A DNA stretch of 64,000 nt from Variovorax ginsengisoli (GCF_030811835.1 NZ_JAUSRO010000003.1:186001-250000), one strand, 5' to 3'; shown: positions 8,739 through 17,311, counted from the first letter of the stretch. Numbers and translations are program-made. The notes: a model not told the origin generated them from the letters alone.

Positions 8739-9571
8739 GTGCCGTACTGGAAGACCGCCCCGCCATTGCCGGCGGCGTCAAGCTGGAGATCCGCAGCGTG
8801 CACAAGCGCTACGGCGAACGCGAAGTGCTGCGCAACACACAGCTGACCATCGAGCCGGGCCAGTTCATCGCCATCGTCGGGCGCAGCGGCTGCGGCAAGA
8901 GCACGCTCCTGCGACTGGTGGCGGGACTGGAGTCCACGTCTGAAGGCGCGCTCTACACGGACGGCAAGGCCATCGCCGGCCTGCATGACGACACGCGGAT
9001 CATGTTCCAGGAGGCGCGCCTGCTGCCCTGGCGCCGGGTGCTCGACAACGTCACGCTCGGCCTGCCGGCGGGCCTGCGCCAGCGGGGCAGGGATGTGCTC
9101 GCGCAGGTCGGCCTGGCCGACCGCGAGAACGAATGGCCGGCGCGCCTGTCTGGCGGCCAGCGCCAGCGTGTGGCCCTGGCCCGTGCGCTGGTGCACCACC
9201 CGCGGCTGCTGCTGCTCGACGAGCCTCTGGGCGCGCTCGACGCGCTCACGCGCATCGAGATGCATCGGCTGATCGAGAACCTGTGGCAGCGCCATCGCTT
9301 CACCGCCTTGCTGGTCACGCACGACGTGCAGGAGGCGGTCGCGCTGGCCGACCGGGTGATCCTGATCGAGGACGGCCGCATCGCGCTCGACGAAAACATC
9401 GCGCTGGCACGCCCGCGTTCGCAGGGCGATCCAGCCTTCGCAGCGATCGAGAAACGCATTCTCGACCGCGTGCTTCAGAAGCCTGGTGCCGATCTGGACG
9501 AACCTGCCGAGCCCGCCAACGACACGCGCTGGGCCGACGGCCCCGCGCACGCCCTGCGCTGGGCGCTCTGA
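8735..9571 (+). CDS. ssuB: Aliphatic sulfonate ABC transporter ATP-binding protein SsuB
   Basis: 278-aa ATPase energising sulfonate import. Walker [11 protein letters not shown]-loop [20 protein letters not shown] (the LLPW form is typical of SsuB/TauB), signature [15 protein letters not shown], Walker [13 protein letters not shown], and H-loop VTHDVQEA. The start at 8735 overlaps the preceding stop (ATGA). Compared with E. coli SsuB it has a modest extra C-terminal tail ending ALRWAL. Confidence 0.94.
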   Translation: MSAVLEDRPAIAGGVKLEIRSVHKRYGEREVLRNTQLTIEPGQFIAIVGRSGCGKSTLLRLVAGLESTSEGALYTDGKAIAGLHDDTRIMFQEARLLPWRRVLDNVTLGLPAGLRQRGRDVLAQVGLADRENEWPARLSGGQRQRVALARALVHHPRLLLLDEPLGALDALTRIEMHRLIENLWQRHRFTALLVTHDVQEAVALADRVILIEDGRIALDENIALARPRSQGDPAFAAIEKRILDRVLQKPGADLDEPAEPANDTRWADGPAHALRWAL

Positions 9572-9606
9572 TTGCCATCTGTCACTTTCAACCCTAGGAG
9601 TCTTTC

Positions 9607-9822
9607 ATGTCCATCCAAGCCATCAACGTCCGCAACCAGTTCAAAGGCAAGGTCAAGGAGATCATTCGCGGCGACGTCGTCTCCGAAGTCGATGTCGAGA
9701 CACCGTGGGGCATCGTCACCTCGGTGATCACCACGCGCTCGGTCGACGAACTGCAGCTCAAGCCCGGGTCGGACGTGGTCGCGCTGGTCAAGTCGACCGA
9801 GGTGTCGATCGCGAAACTTTAA
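9607..9822 (+). CDS. ssuF: TOBE-domain molbindin-like protein (SsuF type)
   Basis: 71-aa single TOBE domain: MSIQAINVRNQFKGKVKEII, then SVITTRSVDELQLKPGSDVV and VALVKSTEVSIAKL, the standard molybdopterin-binding (Mop) fold. In Pseudomonas putida a similar protein, SsuF, is encoded at the end of the ssu operon and supports sulfonate use. The position directly after ssuB makes the same role likely. A copy of the dispersed repeat begins two bases after its stop. Confidence 0.88.
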   Translation: MSIQAINVRNQFKGKVKEIIRGDVVSEVDVETPWGIVTSVITTRSVDELQLKPGSDVVALVKSTEVSIAKL

Positions 9823-9823
9823 G

Positions 9824-9917
9824 CTCCCCCAGGCTTCGCGCACTTCGTGTCGCTGCGCCTTCCCCCTCGCCGGGGGCAACACCAGCGGCCCGGCTAAGCC
9901 GGTTCCGCGGTGTTTTT
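9824..9917 (+). repeat. Dispersed palindromic repeat, copy 2 (after ssuF)
   Basis: Same element as at 6888 and 20666. Outer stem AACACC (9878-9883) with GGTGTT (9909-9914), inner stem CCGGC / GCCGG with loop TAA, preceded by a CCCCC / GGGGG hairpin. The 3' side runs into TTTTT, so this copy could also end the ssu transcript. Confidence 0.85.
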
Positions 9918-10016
9918 GGCTTGGGCCCTGTGCTGAGCTAAGGATGTTTACTTGACGTTCGGACTCGCTCAAAGGATCGCCGCAGAATGCAACGATCTTT
10001 CCCAGGACCTCGGACC

Positions 10017-11360
10017 ATGGCCTCCACCAAGCAACTCAGGCTCGGCGCCTTTATGCGTCCGGTCAGCATCCACACCGGCGCCTGGCGCTATCCCGGTGCC
10101 TGGCGTGATGCGAACTTCAATCTGCCTCGCCTCACGCAACTCATCAAGACGCTGGAGCGCGGCTGCTTCGACGCCTTCTTCATGGCCGATCACCTGGCGC
10201 TGCTCAACATGCCGGTCGAGGCGCTCAAGCGCAGCCACACGGTCACCTCCTTCGAGCCGTTCACGCTGTTGTCGGCCCTGTCGCAGCACACGACGCACAT
10301 CGGCCTGGTCGCCACCGCTTCCACCACCTTCGACGAGCCTTTTCATATCGCGCGGCGCTTCGCGTCGCTCGACCACCTGAGCCAAGGGCGCGCCGGCTGG
10401 AACATCGTCACCACCTCCAACCCCGACGCTGCGCTCAACTTCGGCCGCGACGACCACATGGAACATGACGAGCGCTATGCCCGCGCCCGCGAGTTCTACG
10501 ACGTGGTCACCGGCCTGTGGGACAGCTGGGCCGACGACGCCTTCATACGCGATGCCGACAGCGGCCTGTTCTTCGACACGGACCGCCTCCACGTGCTCGA
10601 CCACAAGGGCAAGCACCTGTCGGTGCGCGGGCCGCTGCACATCGCGCGGCCGGTTCAGGGCTGGCCGGTGATCGTTCAGGCCGGTGCATCGGAGGCCGGG
10701 CGCCAGCTCGCTGCCGAGACGGCCGAGGTGGTCTTCGCGGGCGCCGGCACGCTGGCCAATGCCCAGGCCTTCTATGCGGATGTCAAGGGGCGCATGCGCA
10801 GGCTGGGCCGCGATCCGGACCATCTGAAGATTTTGCCCGGCGCGTTCGTGGTGGTGGGCGACACCGTTGAAGAGGCGCATGCCATTCGCACCCGTCTCGA
10901 CAGCCTGGTGCACTACGACAGTGCGATCGCGTCGCTGTCGATCGCGCTGGGCCATGACGCGTCCCTGTTCGACCCCGATGGGCCGCTGCCTGAAATTCCT
11001 CCGACCAACGCAAGCCAGAGCAGCCGCGAACGCGTGATCGACCTGGCCCTGCGCGAAGGGCTCACGGTGCGCCAGTTGGCCCAGCGCCTGGGCGGTTATG
11101 GCGGCCAGGCCTTTGTCGGCACCGCACAGACCATCGCCGACGAGATGCAGGAATGGTTGGAGACCGAGGGCTGCGACGGCTTCAACGTGATGTTTCCGTG
11201 GCTGCCCGGCGGGCTCGACGATTTCGTCGACAAGGTCGTACCCGAACTGCAGCGCCGCGGCATCTTCCGTACCGCCTACGAGGGCCGCACCCTGCGCGAA
11301 AACCTTGGGCTGCCGCGACCGGGCAATCGCTTCTTCGAAAGCCAGCCGGCGCGCGAATGA
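10017..11360 (+). CDS. NtaA/SnaA/DszA-type flavin-dependent monooxygenase
   Basis: 447-aa luciferase-like (LLM class) monooxygenase of the NtaA/DmoA branch, which uses FMNH2 from a separate reductase to oxidise small organosulfur or amino compounds. Diagnostic stretches are GAFMRPVSIHTGAWRYPGAW, ARRFASLDHLSQGRAGWNIV, NFGRDDHMEHDERYARAREF, HLSVRGPLHIARPVQGWPVI and VQAGASEAGRQLAAETAEVV. The start is ATG at 10017, behind an AGGA. Neighbours are a MetQ-type binding protein, MetN/MetI, CysE and an FMN reductase, which suggests a C-S cleaving step in use of an organosulfur compound. The exact substrate is not determinable. Confidence 0.85.
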   Translation: MASTKQLRLGAFMRPVSIHTGAWRYPGAWRDANFNLPRLTQLIKTLERGCFDAFFMADHLALLNMPVEALKRSHTVTSFEPFTLLSALSQHTTHIGLVATASTTFDEPFHIARRFASLDHLSQGRAGWNIVTTSNPDAALNFGRDDHMEHDERYARAREFYDVVTGLWDSWADDAFIRDADSGLFFDTDRLHVLDHKGKHLSVRGPLHIARPVQGWPVIVQAGASEAGRQLAAETAEVVFAGAGTLANAQAFYADVKGRMRRLGRDPDHLKILPGAFVVVGDTVEEAHAIRTRLDSLVHYDSAIASLSIALGHDASLFDPDGPLPEIPPTNASQSSRERVIDLALREGLTVRQLAQRLGGYGGQAFVGTAQTIADEMQEWLETEGCDGFNVMFPWLPGGLDDFVDKVVPELQRRGIFRTAYEGRTLRENLGLPRPGNRFFESQPARE

Positions 11361-11381
11361 GCGCGCCGTCCGGGGCGCCGT

Positions 11382-12191
11382 TCAGAACGCTGGAATCAGC
11401 GAGCCATTGAACTTGGTCTCGATGAAGGTCTTCACTTCCGGCGAGTGGTAGGCCTTCACCAGACGCTGTACCCAGGGCTTGTCCTTGTCGGCGCGGCGCA
11501 CGGCGATCAAGTTGGCATACGGTCCCTTCGGCGCTTCCTTGAGGATGGCGTCCTTCGTGAAGGACAGTCCCGCCTTTTCGGCGTAGTCGTTGTTGATGGC
11601 GGCGATCGCGAGGTCATCGAGCGAACGCGGCAGTTGGGCTGCGTCCAGCGGCACCAGCTTGAGTTTCTTCGGGTTCGTCACGACGTCGAGCGGTGTAGCC
11701 GTGTTGTTCTTCACGGCCTCGGGCTTGAGCGTGATCAGGCCTGCCGACTGCAGCAGCAACAGCGCGCGGTTGCCATTGGACGGGTCGTTCTGGATACCGA
11801 CCGAGGCGCCGTCGGGCAGTGCCGAAATGTCCTTGATCTTGTGCGAGTAGAAGCCCAGGGGGGCGGTGATCGTCAAGGCCACCGGCACCAGGTCGAAGCC
11901 GCGCGCCTTGATCTGGTTGTCGAGGAAGGGCTGATGCTGGAACGCGTTCGCGTCGAGATCGCCGGAGGCGAGCGCCGCATTGGGCAATTGGTAGTCGTTG
12001 AACACGATCACCTGCACGTTCAGGCCGTCGCGCGCTGCGACCTTCTTCACGACCTCGAAAATCTGTTCGCCGTTGCCGACCGACACGCCCACCTTGATGC
12101 TGTTCTTGTCCTGGGCCTGAGCGGCACCGGCAGTCAGCAGGGCAGCGGAAAGGGCGAGCACCAGGGTACGGCGTGCTTGAGAGATACGCAT
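11382..12191 (-). CDS. metQ: MetQ/NlpA-family substrate-binding protein (divergent copy)
   Basis: 269-aa periplasmic binding protein of the MetQ/NlpA family. Signal peptide MRISQARRTLVLALSAALLT ends near AQAQ; there is no lipobox Cys, so it is predicted soluble rather than a lipoprotein. Family markers: GDLDANAFQHQPFLDNQIKA, GFYSHKIKDISALPDGASVG, QNDPSNGNRALLLLQSAGLI and the C-terminal KFNGSLIPAF. Start chosen as ATG 12191 rather than the in-frame TTG 12200. It is transcribed away from metN/metI/metQ and converges with the monooxygenase gene. Confidence 0.88.
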   Translation of the reverse strand: MRISQARRTLVLALSAALLTAGAAQAQDKNSIKVGVSVGNGEQIFEVVKKVAARDGLNVQVIVFNDYQLPNAALASGDLDANAFQHQPFLDNQIKARGFDLVPVALTITAPLGFYSHKIKDISALPDGASVGIQNDPSNGNRALLLLQSAGLITLKPEAVKNNTATPLDVVTNPKKLKLVPLDAAQLPRSLDDLAIAAINNDYAEKAGLSFTKDAILKEAPKGPYANLIAVRRADKDKPWVQRLVKAYHSPEVKTFIETKFNGSLIPAF

Positions 12192-12243
12192 GGAAGTCAA
12201 TCAGGGAAAATAAGGAGTTGCGACTGTCTCATTGCGCACCAAA

Positions 12244-12342
12244 AAAGGGAACGACGCAATCCTCATATGGATATGTCGGACCCTGCATGCAGTGCTTATG
12301 TATATTTGGATATAACTAGACGCCGAATTGTTCGTTCCCTTT
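12244..12342. repeat. Inverted repeat flanking the metQ/metN divergent promoter
   Basis: Perfect 11-base arms AAAGGGAACGA (12244-12254) and TCGTTCCCTTT (12332-12342), extended imperfectly by CGCAAT / GAATTG, lie 77 bases apart in the 230-base gap between the two divergent genes. The AT-rich middle, with CATATGGATATG and TATATTTGGATATAAC, probably holds both promoters. Paired operator sites for one regulator are the simplest reading. Confidence 0.5.
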
Positions 12343-12421
12343 CGTTTGGCTTTTCCCCATACTCGCCAACCCTGCAGCTTTGCAGCCGCGCCACGAGCGC
12401 GCTCTGCCTGACCACTTTCCC

Positions 12422-13285
12422 ATGAGCCTTTCTTCCCGCGACACGGTCGCCGATGGCCCCGTGATCCGTCTCGACGCCGTCCAGAAATCCTTCTCCCTCC
12501 CTAACGGCGAGGTGTTCGACGCCGTGCGCTCGGTCTCGCTCGACATCGCCCAGGGTGATGTGTTCGGCCTGATCGGCACCAGCGGCGCTGGCAAGTCCAC
12601 GCTGCTGCGCCTGATCAACCTGCTGGAGCGGCCCGATGCGGGCCGCGTGCTGGTCGGCGGGCGCGACCTCACGCAACTCTCGCGCAGCGAGCTGCGCGAC
12701 ATGCGCCAGAACATCGGCATGGTGTTCCAGCAGTTCAACCTGCTGCAAAACGCCAGCGTGTTCGACAACGTCGCCTTTGCGCTGAAGATCCACGGCAAGC
12801 ATTCGCGCAACGAGATCGATGCGCGTGTGCGGGAGTGCCTGGCGCTCGTCGGCCTGGCCGAAAAGATCGACACCTACCCGGCCCAGCTCTCGGGCGGCCA
12901 GAAACAGCGCGTGGCGATTGCTCGTGCGCTCGCACCACGTCCTCAGGTGCTGCTGTGCGACGAGCCGACCTCCGCGCTCGACACCGAGACCACGCGTGCC
13001 CTGCTGCAGACGCTGCGCGACATCAACGAGAAAATCGGTGTGACCATCGTTATCGTGACGCACGAGCTGTCGGTCGTCGAACTGCTCTGCCGCCAGGTGG
13101 CGATCATGGAGCACGGCCGGGTGGTCGAACGGTTTGCGGTCGATTCTGCAAGCGATGCGCCGCGTCTGTCGGCACTCGGGCGCGAGCTCGACGCGCTGGT
13201 GCGTCGCCGCGAGCGCGACGAACGCGAGGCCCAGGAGGCCCAGGATGCCGGCGCAGCCCGAGCGGCCGAGGTGAACTATGTTTGA
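12422..13285 (+). CDS. metN: MetN-type methionine ABC transporter ATPase, short form
   Basis: 287-aa ATPase. Walker A GTSGAGKST and LLRLINLLERPDAGRVLVGG, MVFQQFNLLQNASVFDNVAF, signature LSGGQKQRVAIARAL, Walker B LLCDEPTSALD and VTHELSVVELLC are MetN-like. E. coli MetN has 343 residues; here the C-terminal NIL (ligand-sensing) domain is missing and replaced by a short charged tail (RRRERDEREAQEAQDAG). Trans-inhibition by internal methionine would therefore be absent. It overlaps metI by 8 bases. Confidence 0.9.
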   Translation: MSLSSRDTVADGPVIRLDAVQKSFSLPNGEVFDAVRSVSLDIAQGDVFGLIGTSGAGKSTLLRLINLLERPDAGRVLVGGRDLTQLSRSELRDMRQNIGMVFQQFNLLQNASVFDNVAFALKIHGKHSRNEIDARVRECLALVGLAEKIDTYPAQLSGGQKQRVAIARALAPRPQVLLCDEPTSALDTETTRALLQTLRDINEKIGVTIVIVTHELSVVELLCRQVAIMEHGRVVERFAVDSASDAPRLSALGRELDALVRRRERDEREAQEAQDAGAARAAEVNYV

Positions 13286-13940
13286 AAACATCCTGCCCAT
13301 CCTTCCCGAACTCTGGACGGCCATCGGCCAGACCTTCCTGATGCTGGCCATCGGCCTGTCGGCCGCTGTGCTGATCGGCGGTCCGCTGGGCATCCTGCTG
13401 TTCCTGCTCGGCCCGGGCCAGTCGCTGCAGAACAAGCCCGCGTTCCTGATCCTGAACTGGCTCGTGAACACGGTGCGTTCCTTCCCGTTCATCATCCTGC
13501 TGGTGGCGCTGGTGCCGTTCACGCGCATCATCGCGGGCACGTCGATCGGCCCGCTTGCTGCTGCCGTTCCGCTGTCGATCGCCGCGATCCCGTACTTCGC
13601 GCGGCTGGTCGACCAGTGCCTGCGCGAGGTGCCACGCGGGGTGATCGAGGCGGCGCACGCCATGGGCGCGTCGGAGCTGCAGATCGTCTGGCGCGTGCTG
13701 GTGGTCGAGGCGCGTTCGGGTCTGGTGCTGGCGCTGACCGTCTTGTCGGTGAGCTTCCTGTCGTATTCCGCCATCGCGGGCGTGGTGGGCGGCGGCGGCA
13801 TCGGCGACCTTGCGATCCGCTACGGCTACTACCGTTTCCAAACCGATGTGATGGTGCTCACGGTGGCCGTGCTCGTCGTGCTGGTGCAGGTGATCCAGTT
13901 TGTCGGGAATACGGTCGCCCGCCGCCTGGACAAACGTTGA
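13278..13940 (+). CDS. metI: MetI-type methionine ABC transporter permease
   Basis: 220-aa permease, the usual MetI size, with about five hydrophobic segments. Family stretches: NTVRSFPFIILLVALVPFTR, DQCLREVPRGVIEAAHAMGA (the cytoplasmic coupling loop) and SYSAIAGVVGGGGIGDLAIR. The start overlaps the metN end by 8 bases, and metQ follows after 33 bases. It forms a MetNIQ-type importer for methionine or a related organosulfur compound. Confidence 0.93.
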   Translation: MFENILPILPELWTAIGQTFLMLAIGLSAAVLIGGPLGILLFLLGPGQSLQNKPAFLILNWLVNTVRSFPFIILLVALVPFTRIIAGTSIGPLAAAVPLSIAAIPYFARLVDQCLREVPRGVIEAAHAMGASELQIVWRVLVVEARSGLVLALTVLSVSFLSYSAIAGVVGGGGIGDLAIRYGYYRFQTDVMVLTVAVLVVLVQVIQFVGNTVARRLDKR

Positions 13941-13973
13941 TCTTTTTCCTTTCCTCTTTTTTTCTGTGAACCT

Positions 13974-14801
13974 ATGAAGACATCCTTGCTCCGCCGTTCC
14001 GTTCTGGTCCTGTCGCTCGCGGCCCTGTCGCTGGGCGGCCTGTCGCTCCAGGCGCAGGCTCAGCCCGCCACCAAGAAGGAACTGGTGATCGGCGGCACTG
14101 CCGGCTCGAACGCCGACCAGCTCAAGTTTGGCATCGTCCCGCTGCTCGAGAAGAAGGGCTACAAGGTCAAGCTGGTCGAATTCAATGACTACGTGCAGCC
14201 CAATCTCGCCCTGGCCCAGGGGTCGCTGGACGCCAACTTCTTCCAGCACCTGGTCTATCTGAAGAAGTTCGCGGCCGACCAGAAGCTCGACATCGTCGAA
14301 CTGGTGCAGGGCCCGATCGCGCCGATGGGCGTGTACTCCAACACCCGCAAGACCCTGGCCGAGGCCAAGGAAGGCGACCGCGTCACGCTGCCCAACGACC
14401 CGAGCAACCTGGCGCGCGCACTGCTACTGCTGGAGCAAAACAAGCTGATCACGCTCAAGCCCGGCATCGACCCGATCCGCGCGTCGGAGAAGGACGTGGC
14501 CGAGAACCCGCGCAAGCTGAAGTTCCTGCCGCTCGAAGCCGCGCAACTGCCGCGCACGTTGGGCGATGCCGAGTACGCGATCATCAACGGCAACTTCGCG
14601 ATCTCGTCGGGTCTGAAGCTGACCGGTGCCGTGGCGCTGGAGAAGCCGGCGGACCATTACCTGAACGTGGTGGCGGTCAAGCGTGCCGACAAGGACACAC
14701 CGTGGGCCAAGGACATCGCCGAAGCCTTCCAGTCGAAGGAATTCAAGGCCGTGGTCGACAGCAAGTTTCCGGGCTACGCCAAGCCGGCTTTCCTGCAGTA
14801 A
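13974..14801 (+). CDS. metQ: MetQ/NlpA-family substrate-binding protein (operon copy)
   Basis: 275-aa periplasmic binding protein. Signal MKTSLLRRSVLVLSLAALSL ends near AQAQ with no lipobox Cys. Family markers are GSLDANFFQHLVYLKKFAAD, MGVYSNTRKTLAEAKEGDRV and LPNDPSNLARALLLLEQNKL. Last gene of metN-metI-metQ; a clear factor-independent terminator follows at 14828. It differs considerably from the divergent MetQ at 11382-12191, so the two probably bind different ligands. Confidence 0.9.
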   Translation: MKTSLLRRSVLVLSLAALSLGGLSLQAQAQPATKKELVIGGTAGSNADQLKFGIVPLLEKKGYKVKLVEFNDYVQPNLALAQGSLDANFFQHLVYLKKFAADQKLDIVELVQGPIAPMGVYSNTRKTLAEAKEGDRVTLPNDPSNLARALLLLEQNKLITLKPGIDPIRASEKDVAENPRKLKFLPLEAAQLPRTLGDAEYAIINGNFAISSGLKLTGAVALEKPADHYLNVVAVKRADKDTPWAKDIAEAFQSKEFKAVVDSKFPGYAKPAFLQ

Positions 14802-14827
14802 ACGGGGCACCGAGACGACCTGACAAG

Positions 14828-14850
14828 AGCCACCTTCACGGTGGCTTTTT
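14828..14850 (+). terminator. Rho-independent terminator after metQ
   Basis: AGCCACC (14828-14834) pairs with GGTGGCT (14840-14846) around the loop TTCAC and is followed by TTTTT. It ends the metNIQ transcript. Confidence 0.9.
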
Positions 14851-14944
14851 CTTGCTCGTACCGGTTTGCCTTGCCCTCGCACAGTCTTTGGAATGGTGCG
14901 ATGCTCGGGCTTTCGGAACAGGCAACAGTCAACGGAGGCACAAG

Positions 14945-15880
14945 ATGGCCGGATTCCAGGTGGACGAGATCGTCACTGCGCTGCATCAGGTTCGGCGCGA
15001 TTGGCGCGAGTCGCAGCAACGCTCGCAGGAGGGCGGTGAGCGGGAGTTGCCTTCGCGCGAGGTGATCGGTGAGGTGGTCCAGGCGTTGACGGGCGCGCTG
15101 TTTCCGATGCGGCTCGGACCGACCGACCTGCGCCAGGAAAGCGAGGACTTCTACGTCGCTCGCACGCTCGACGCGGCACTGCACCAATTGCATGGGCAGG
15201 CAACGCTCGAATTGCGTCACGAACGTCGCCGCACCCTCGCCGAGCAGGCCGTGCTCAGCGCCGAAGCGCAGCAGCGGGTGCGCGCCTTTGCCACGGCGTT
15301 GCCCGGCATTCGCGCGCTGCTGGACACCGACGTGCTGGCCGCGTTCCACGGCGACCCGGCGGCGCGCAGCGTCGACGAGGTGCTGCTGTGCTACCCGGGC
15401 GTGCAGGCGATGATCCATCACCGCCTGGCGCACCAGCTCTACCGGCTGGAGCTGCCGCTGCTCGCGCGCATCGTGGCCGAGCGTGCGCACGCGCAGACCG
15501 GCATCGACATCCATCCCGGCGCGCAGATCGGCGCCAGTTTTTTCATCGACCATGGCACGGGTGTCGTGATCGGGGAAACCGCGGTGATCGGCGAGCGCGT
15601 GCGGGTGTACCAGGCCGTCACGCTCGGTGCCAAGCGCTTTCCGACCGATGCGCACGGCAATCTGCAGAAGGGGCTGCCGCGGCACCCATTGGTCGAGGAC
15701 GACGTGGTGATCTATGCGGGTGCGACCATCCTCGGACGCGTGACCCTGGGCAGGGGGGCGTCCATTGGCGGCAATGTCTGGGTGACGAACGACGTGCCGG
15801 CAGGCGCCAGCGTCACACAGGCCAGCCTGCAGAAAGCGCCGCGCGGCGACCCGTGCCTGGGTGACGCCAATCTGGGCTAG
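14945..15880 (+). CDS. cysE: Serine O-acetyltransferase (EpsC/CysE type)
   Basis: 311-aa left-handed beta-helix acetyltransferase making O-acetylserine, the carbon acceptor for sulfide in cysteine synthesis. The N-terminal helical part (to about residue 170) is of the long EpsC type; the catalytic part has IDIHPGAQIGASFFIDHGTG, VIGETAVIGERVRVYQAVTL and GASIGGNVWVTNDVPAGASV, with the active-site His in FIDHGTG. The start at 14945 has a strong GGAGG. A metQ terminator precedes it, so it is an independent unit in a sulfur-gene neighbourhood. Confidence 0.93.
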   Translation: MAGFQVDEIVTALHQVRRDWRESQQRSQEGGERELPSREVIGEVVQALTGALFPMRLGPTDLRQESEDFYVARTLDAALHQLHGQATLELRHERRRTLAEQAVLSAEAQQRVRAFATALPGIRALLDTDVLAAFHGDPAARSVDEVLLCYPGVQAMIHHRLAHQLYRLELPLLARIVAERAHAQTGIDIHPGAQIGASFFIDHGTGVVIGETAVIGERVRVYQAVTLGAKRFPTDAHGNLQKGLPRHPLVEDDVVIYAGATILGRVTLGRGASIGGNVWVTNDVPAGASVTQASLQKAPRGDPCLGDANLG

Positions 15881-16008
15881 CCGCGGGTTGCGTCGACAGG
15901 CAAGCGCGGCGTTGGCGTACAGGTCATCGCGCCGGGCGCTCCCATGATGATCCGTTCGCTGTCCGGCACGCGCCGTACCCCACTGATTCGTTACAGGAGA
16001 TTCGCACC

Positions 16009-16563
16009 ATGAGTTCGTACAAGATCGCCGTTTTTGTCGGCAGCCTGCGCAAGGATTCCTTCAATCGCAAACTGGCGCTGGCGCTGGCCCATCTCGCGCC
16101 GCCTGAATTCACTTTCGAGCACATTGCGATCGGCGACCTGCCGCTCTACAACCAGGACGACGATGGCCACCAGGCGGCCGAAGTGCTGCGCCTGAAGAGC
16201 GAAGTCTCCGCGGCGCAAGGCTTGTTGTTCATCACGCCCGAGTACAACCGCTCGATCCCTGGCGTCCTGAAAAACGCGATCGACCATGGGTCGCGGCCCT
16301 ATGGCCAGAGCGTGTGGGGTGGGAAGCCCGCTGGCGTGATCGGCGTGTCCGTCGGCGCCATCGGAACGGCGCTGGCGCAGCAGCACCTGCGCAACGTGTT
16401 GGCCTACCTCGATGTGCCGACGCTGGGCCAGCCCGAGGCCTTCATCCAGAACAAGGACGACCTGTTCGACGACAAGGGCCACGTCGGCAACGAATCGACG
16501 CAGAAATTCCTGCAGACCTGGGTCGACGCCTATGCGGCGTGGGTCAAGGCCCACAGCGCCTGA
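16009..16563 (+). CDS. NADPH-dependent FMN reductase (ChrR-like)
   Basis: 184-aa flavodoxin-like reductase. FMN loop GSLRKDSFNRKLA at residues 11-23 and PEYNRSIPGVLKNAIDHGSR in the middle are hallmarks of the ChrR/YieF-type NAD(P)H:quinone or chromate reductases. The start at 16009 follows AGGAG. It could supply reduced FMN to the monooxygenase at 10017 or act in quinone reduction; sequence cannot distinguish these. Converges with azoR; a 7-bp hairpin lies between. Confidence 0.88.
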   Translation: MSSYKIAVFVGSLRKDSFNRKLALALAHLAPPEFTFEHIAIGDLPLYNQDDDGHQAAEVLRLKSEVSAAQGLLFITPEYNRSIPGVLKNAIDHGSRPYGQSVWGGKPAGVIGVSVGAIGTALAQQHLRNVLAYLDVPTLGQPEAFIQNKDDLFDDKGHVGNESTQKFLQTWVDAYAAWVKAHSA

Positions 16564-16567
16564 AAGA

Positions 16568-16584
16568 GCGCTGGAGCCCAGCGC
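16568..16584. terminator. Hairpin between convergent FMN reductase and azoR genes
   Basis: GCGCTGG-AGC-CCAGCGC, a perfect 7-bp stem with a 3-base loop in the 24-base convergent gap. There is no T-run on either strand; a possible bidirectional terminator. Confidence 0.4.
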
Positions 16585-16587
16585 CCG

Positions 16588-17223
16588 TCAGGCTGACTGC
16601 GCGATCGGCGTGTCAGCCAGGACGGCGGCGATGTCGCTGCGTGCGGCTGCCAGCGCGGCTGTTTTGCCTGCCTCGCCCATGGCCAGACCTTCGGCACGCA
16701 CGATGCGCACATCGCTGATGCCGAAAAAGCCGAACACGACTTTCAGGTAGCTTTCCTGGTGCTCCAGCGCCTGACCGGCTTCGGAGGTCGCGTACATGCC
16801 GCCGCGTGTCGACACCACGATCACCGTCTTGTCGCCAGCCAGGCCGATCGGGCCCTTTTCGGTGTACTTGAAGGTGCGGCCGGCCTGTGCAAGGCGGTCG
16901 ATCCAGGCCTTGAGCTGGCTGGGCACCGAGAAGTTGTAAAGCGGCGCCCCCACCACGATCACATCCGCCGCGAGGAACTGTGTGATCAATTGTTCCGACA
17001 CGGCATTCTCAGCCCGCTGTGCAGGCGTCGGCTCGGCTTGTATGCCGACTTTGATGCCAAGGGCATCGGCGCCGAAATGGGCCGGCGCGTTGGCCGCGAG
17101 ATCGAGGTATTCGACGGTGGTGTCCGGATGCGCGTTGCGCCATTGCGCAACCACTTCGGCCGTCAGTTGGCGTGACACGGAGTGGGCGCCCAGGACACTG
17201 GAGTCGATATGCAGCAGCTTCAC
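16588..17223 (-). CDS. azoR: FMN-dependent NADH-azoreductase AzoR
   Basis: 211 aa. N-terminus [20 protein letters not shown] is the FMN-phosphate loop of Azo[21 protein letters not shown] and [10 protein letters not shown] further identify the family. It reduces azo bonds and quinones with NADH. Divergent from a LysR-type regulator that is probably its controller; a well-spaced promoter lies in between. Confidence 0.93.
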   Translation of the reverse strand: MKLLHIDSSVLGAHSVSRQLTAEVVAQWRNAHPDTTVEYLDLAANAPAHFGADALGIKVGIQAEPTPAQRAENAVSEQLITQFLAADVIVVGAPLYNFSVPSQLKAWIDRLAQAGRTFKYTEKGPIGLAGDKTVIVVSTRGGMYATSEAGQALEHQESYLKVVFGFFGISDVRIVRAEGLAMGEAGKTAALAAARSDIAAVLADTPIAQSA

Positions 17224-17271
17224 GATGAATTCCTTTGAGATGACTGGCCCTCACTGGGACCGATGGCATGA

Positions 17272-17311
17272 ATTCTATTTTTGTGTCTAATTGATGATAA
17301 GTAGCTAAAAT
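17272..17311. promoter_or_regulatory. Divergent promoter region azoR / lysR
   Basis: On the minus strand, TTATCA (17300-17295) and TAGAAT (17277-17272) are separated by 17 bases and fit a sigma-70 promoter for azoR. On the plus strand, TAAAAT at 17306-17311 is a possible -10 for the LysR gene. The overlap is the usual LysR divergent layout. Confidence 0.5.

Noticed and set aside
9918..10016. Sigma-70 promoter before the monooxygenase
   Set aside because: TTGACG at 9952-9957 is a fair -35, but no acceptable -10 occurs at 16-18 bases.
12192..12421. SAM or other riboswitch in the metQ/metN gap
   Set aside because: No SAM-I/II/IV core helices or conserved bases were recognisable; the main feature is the long inverted repeat.
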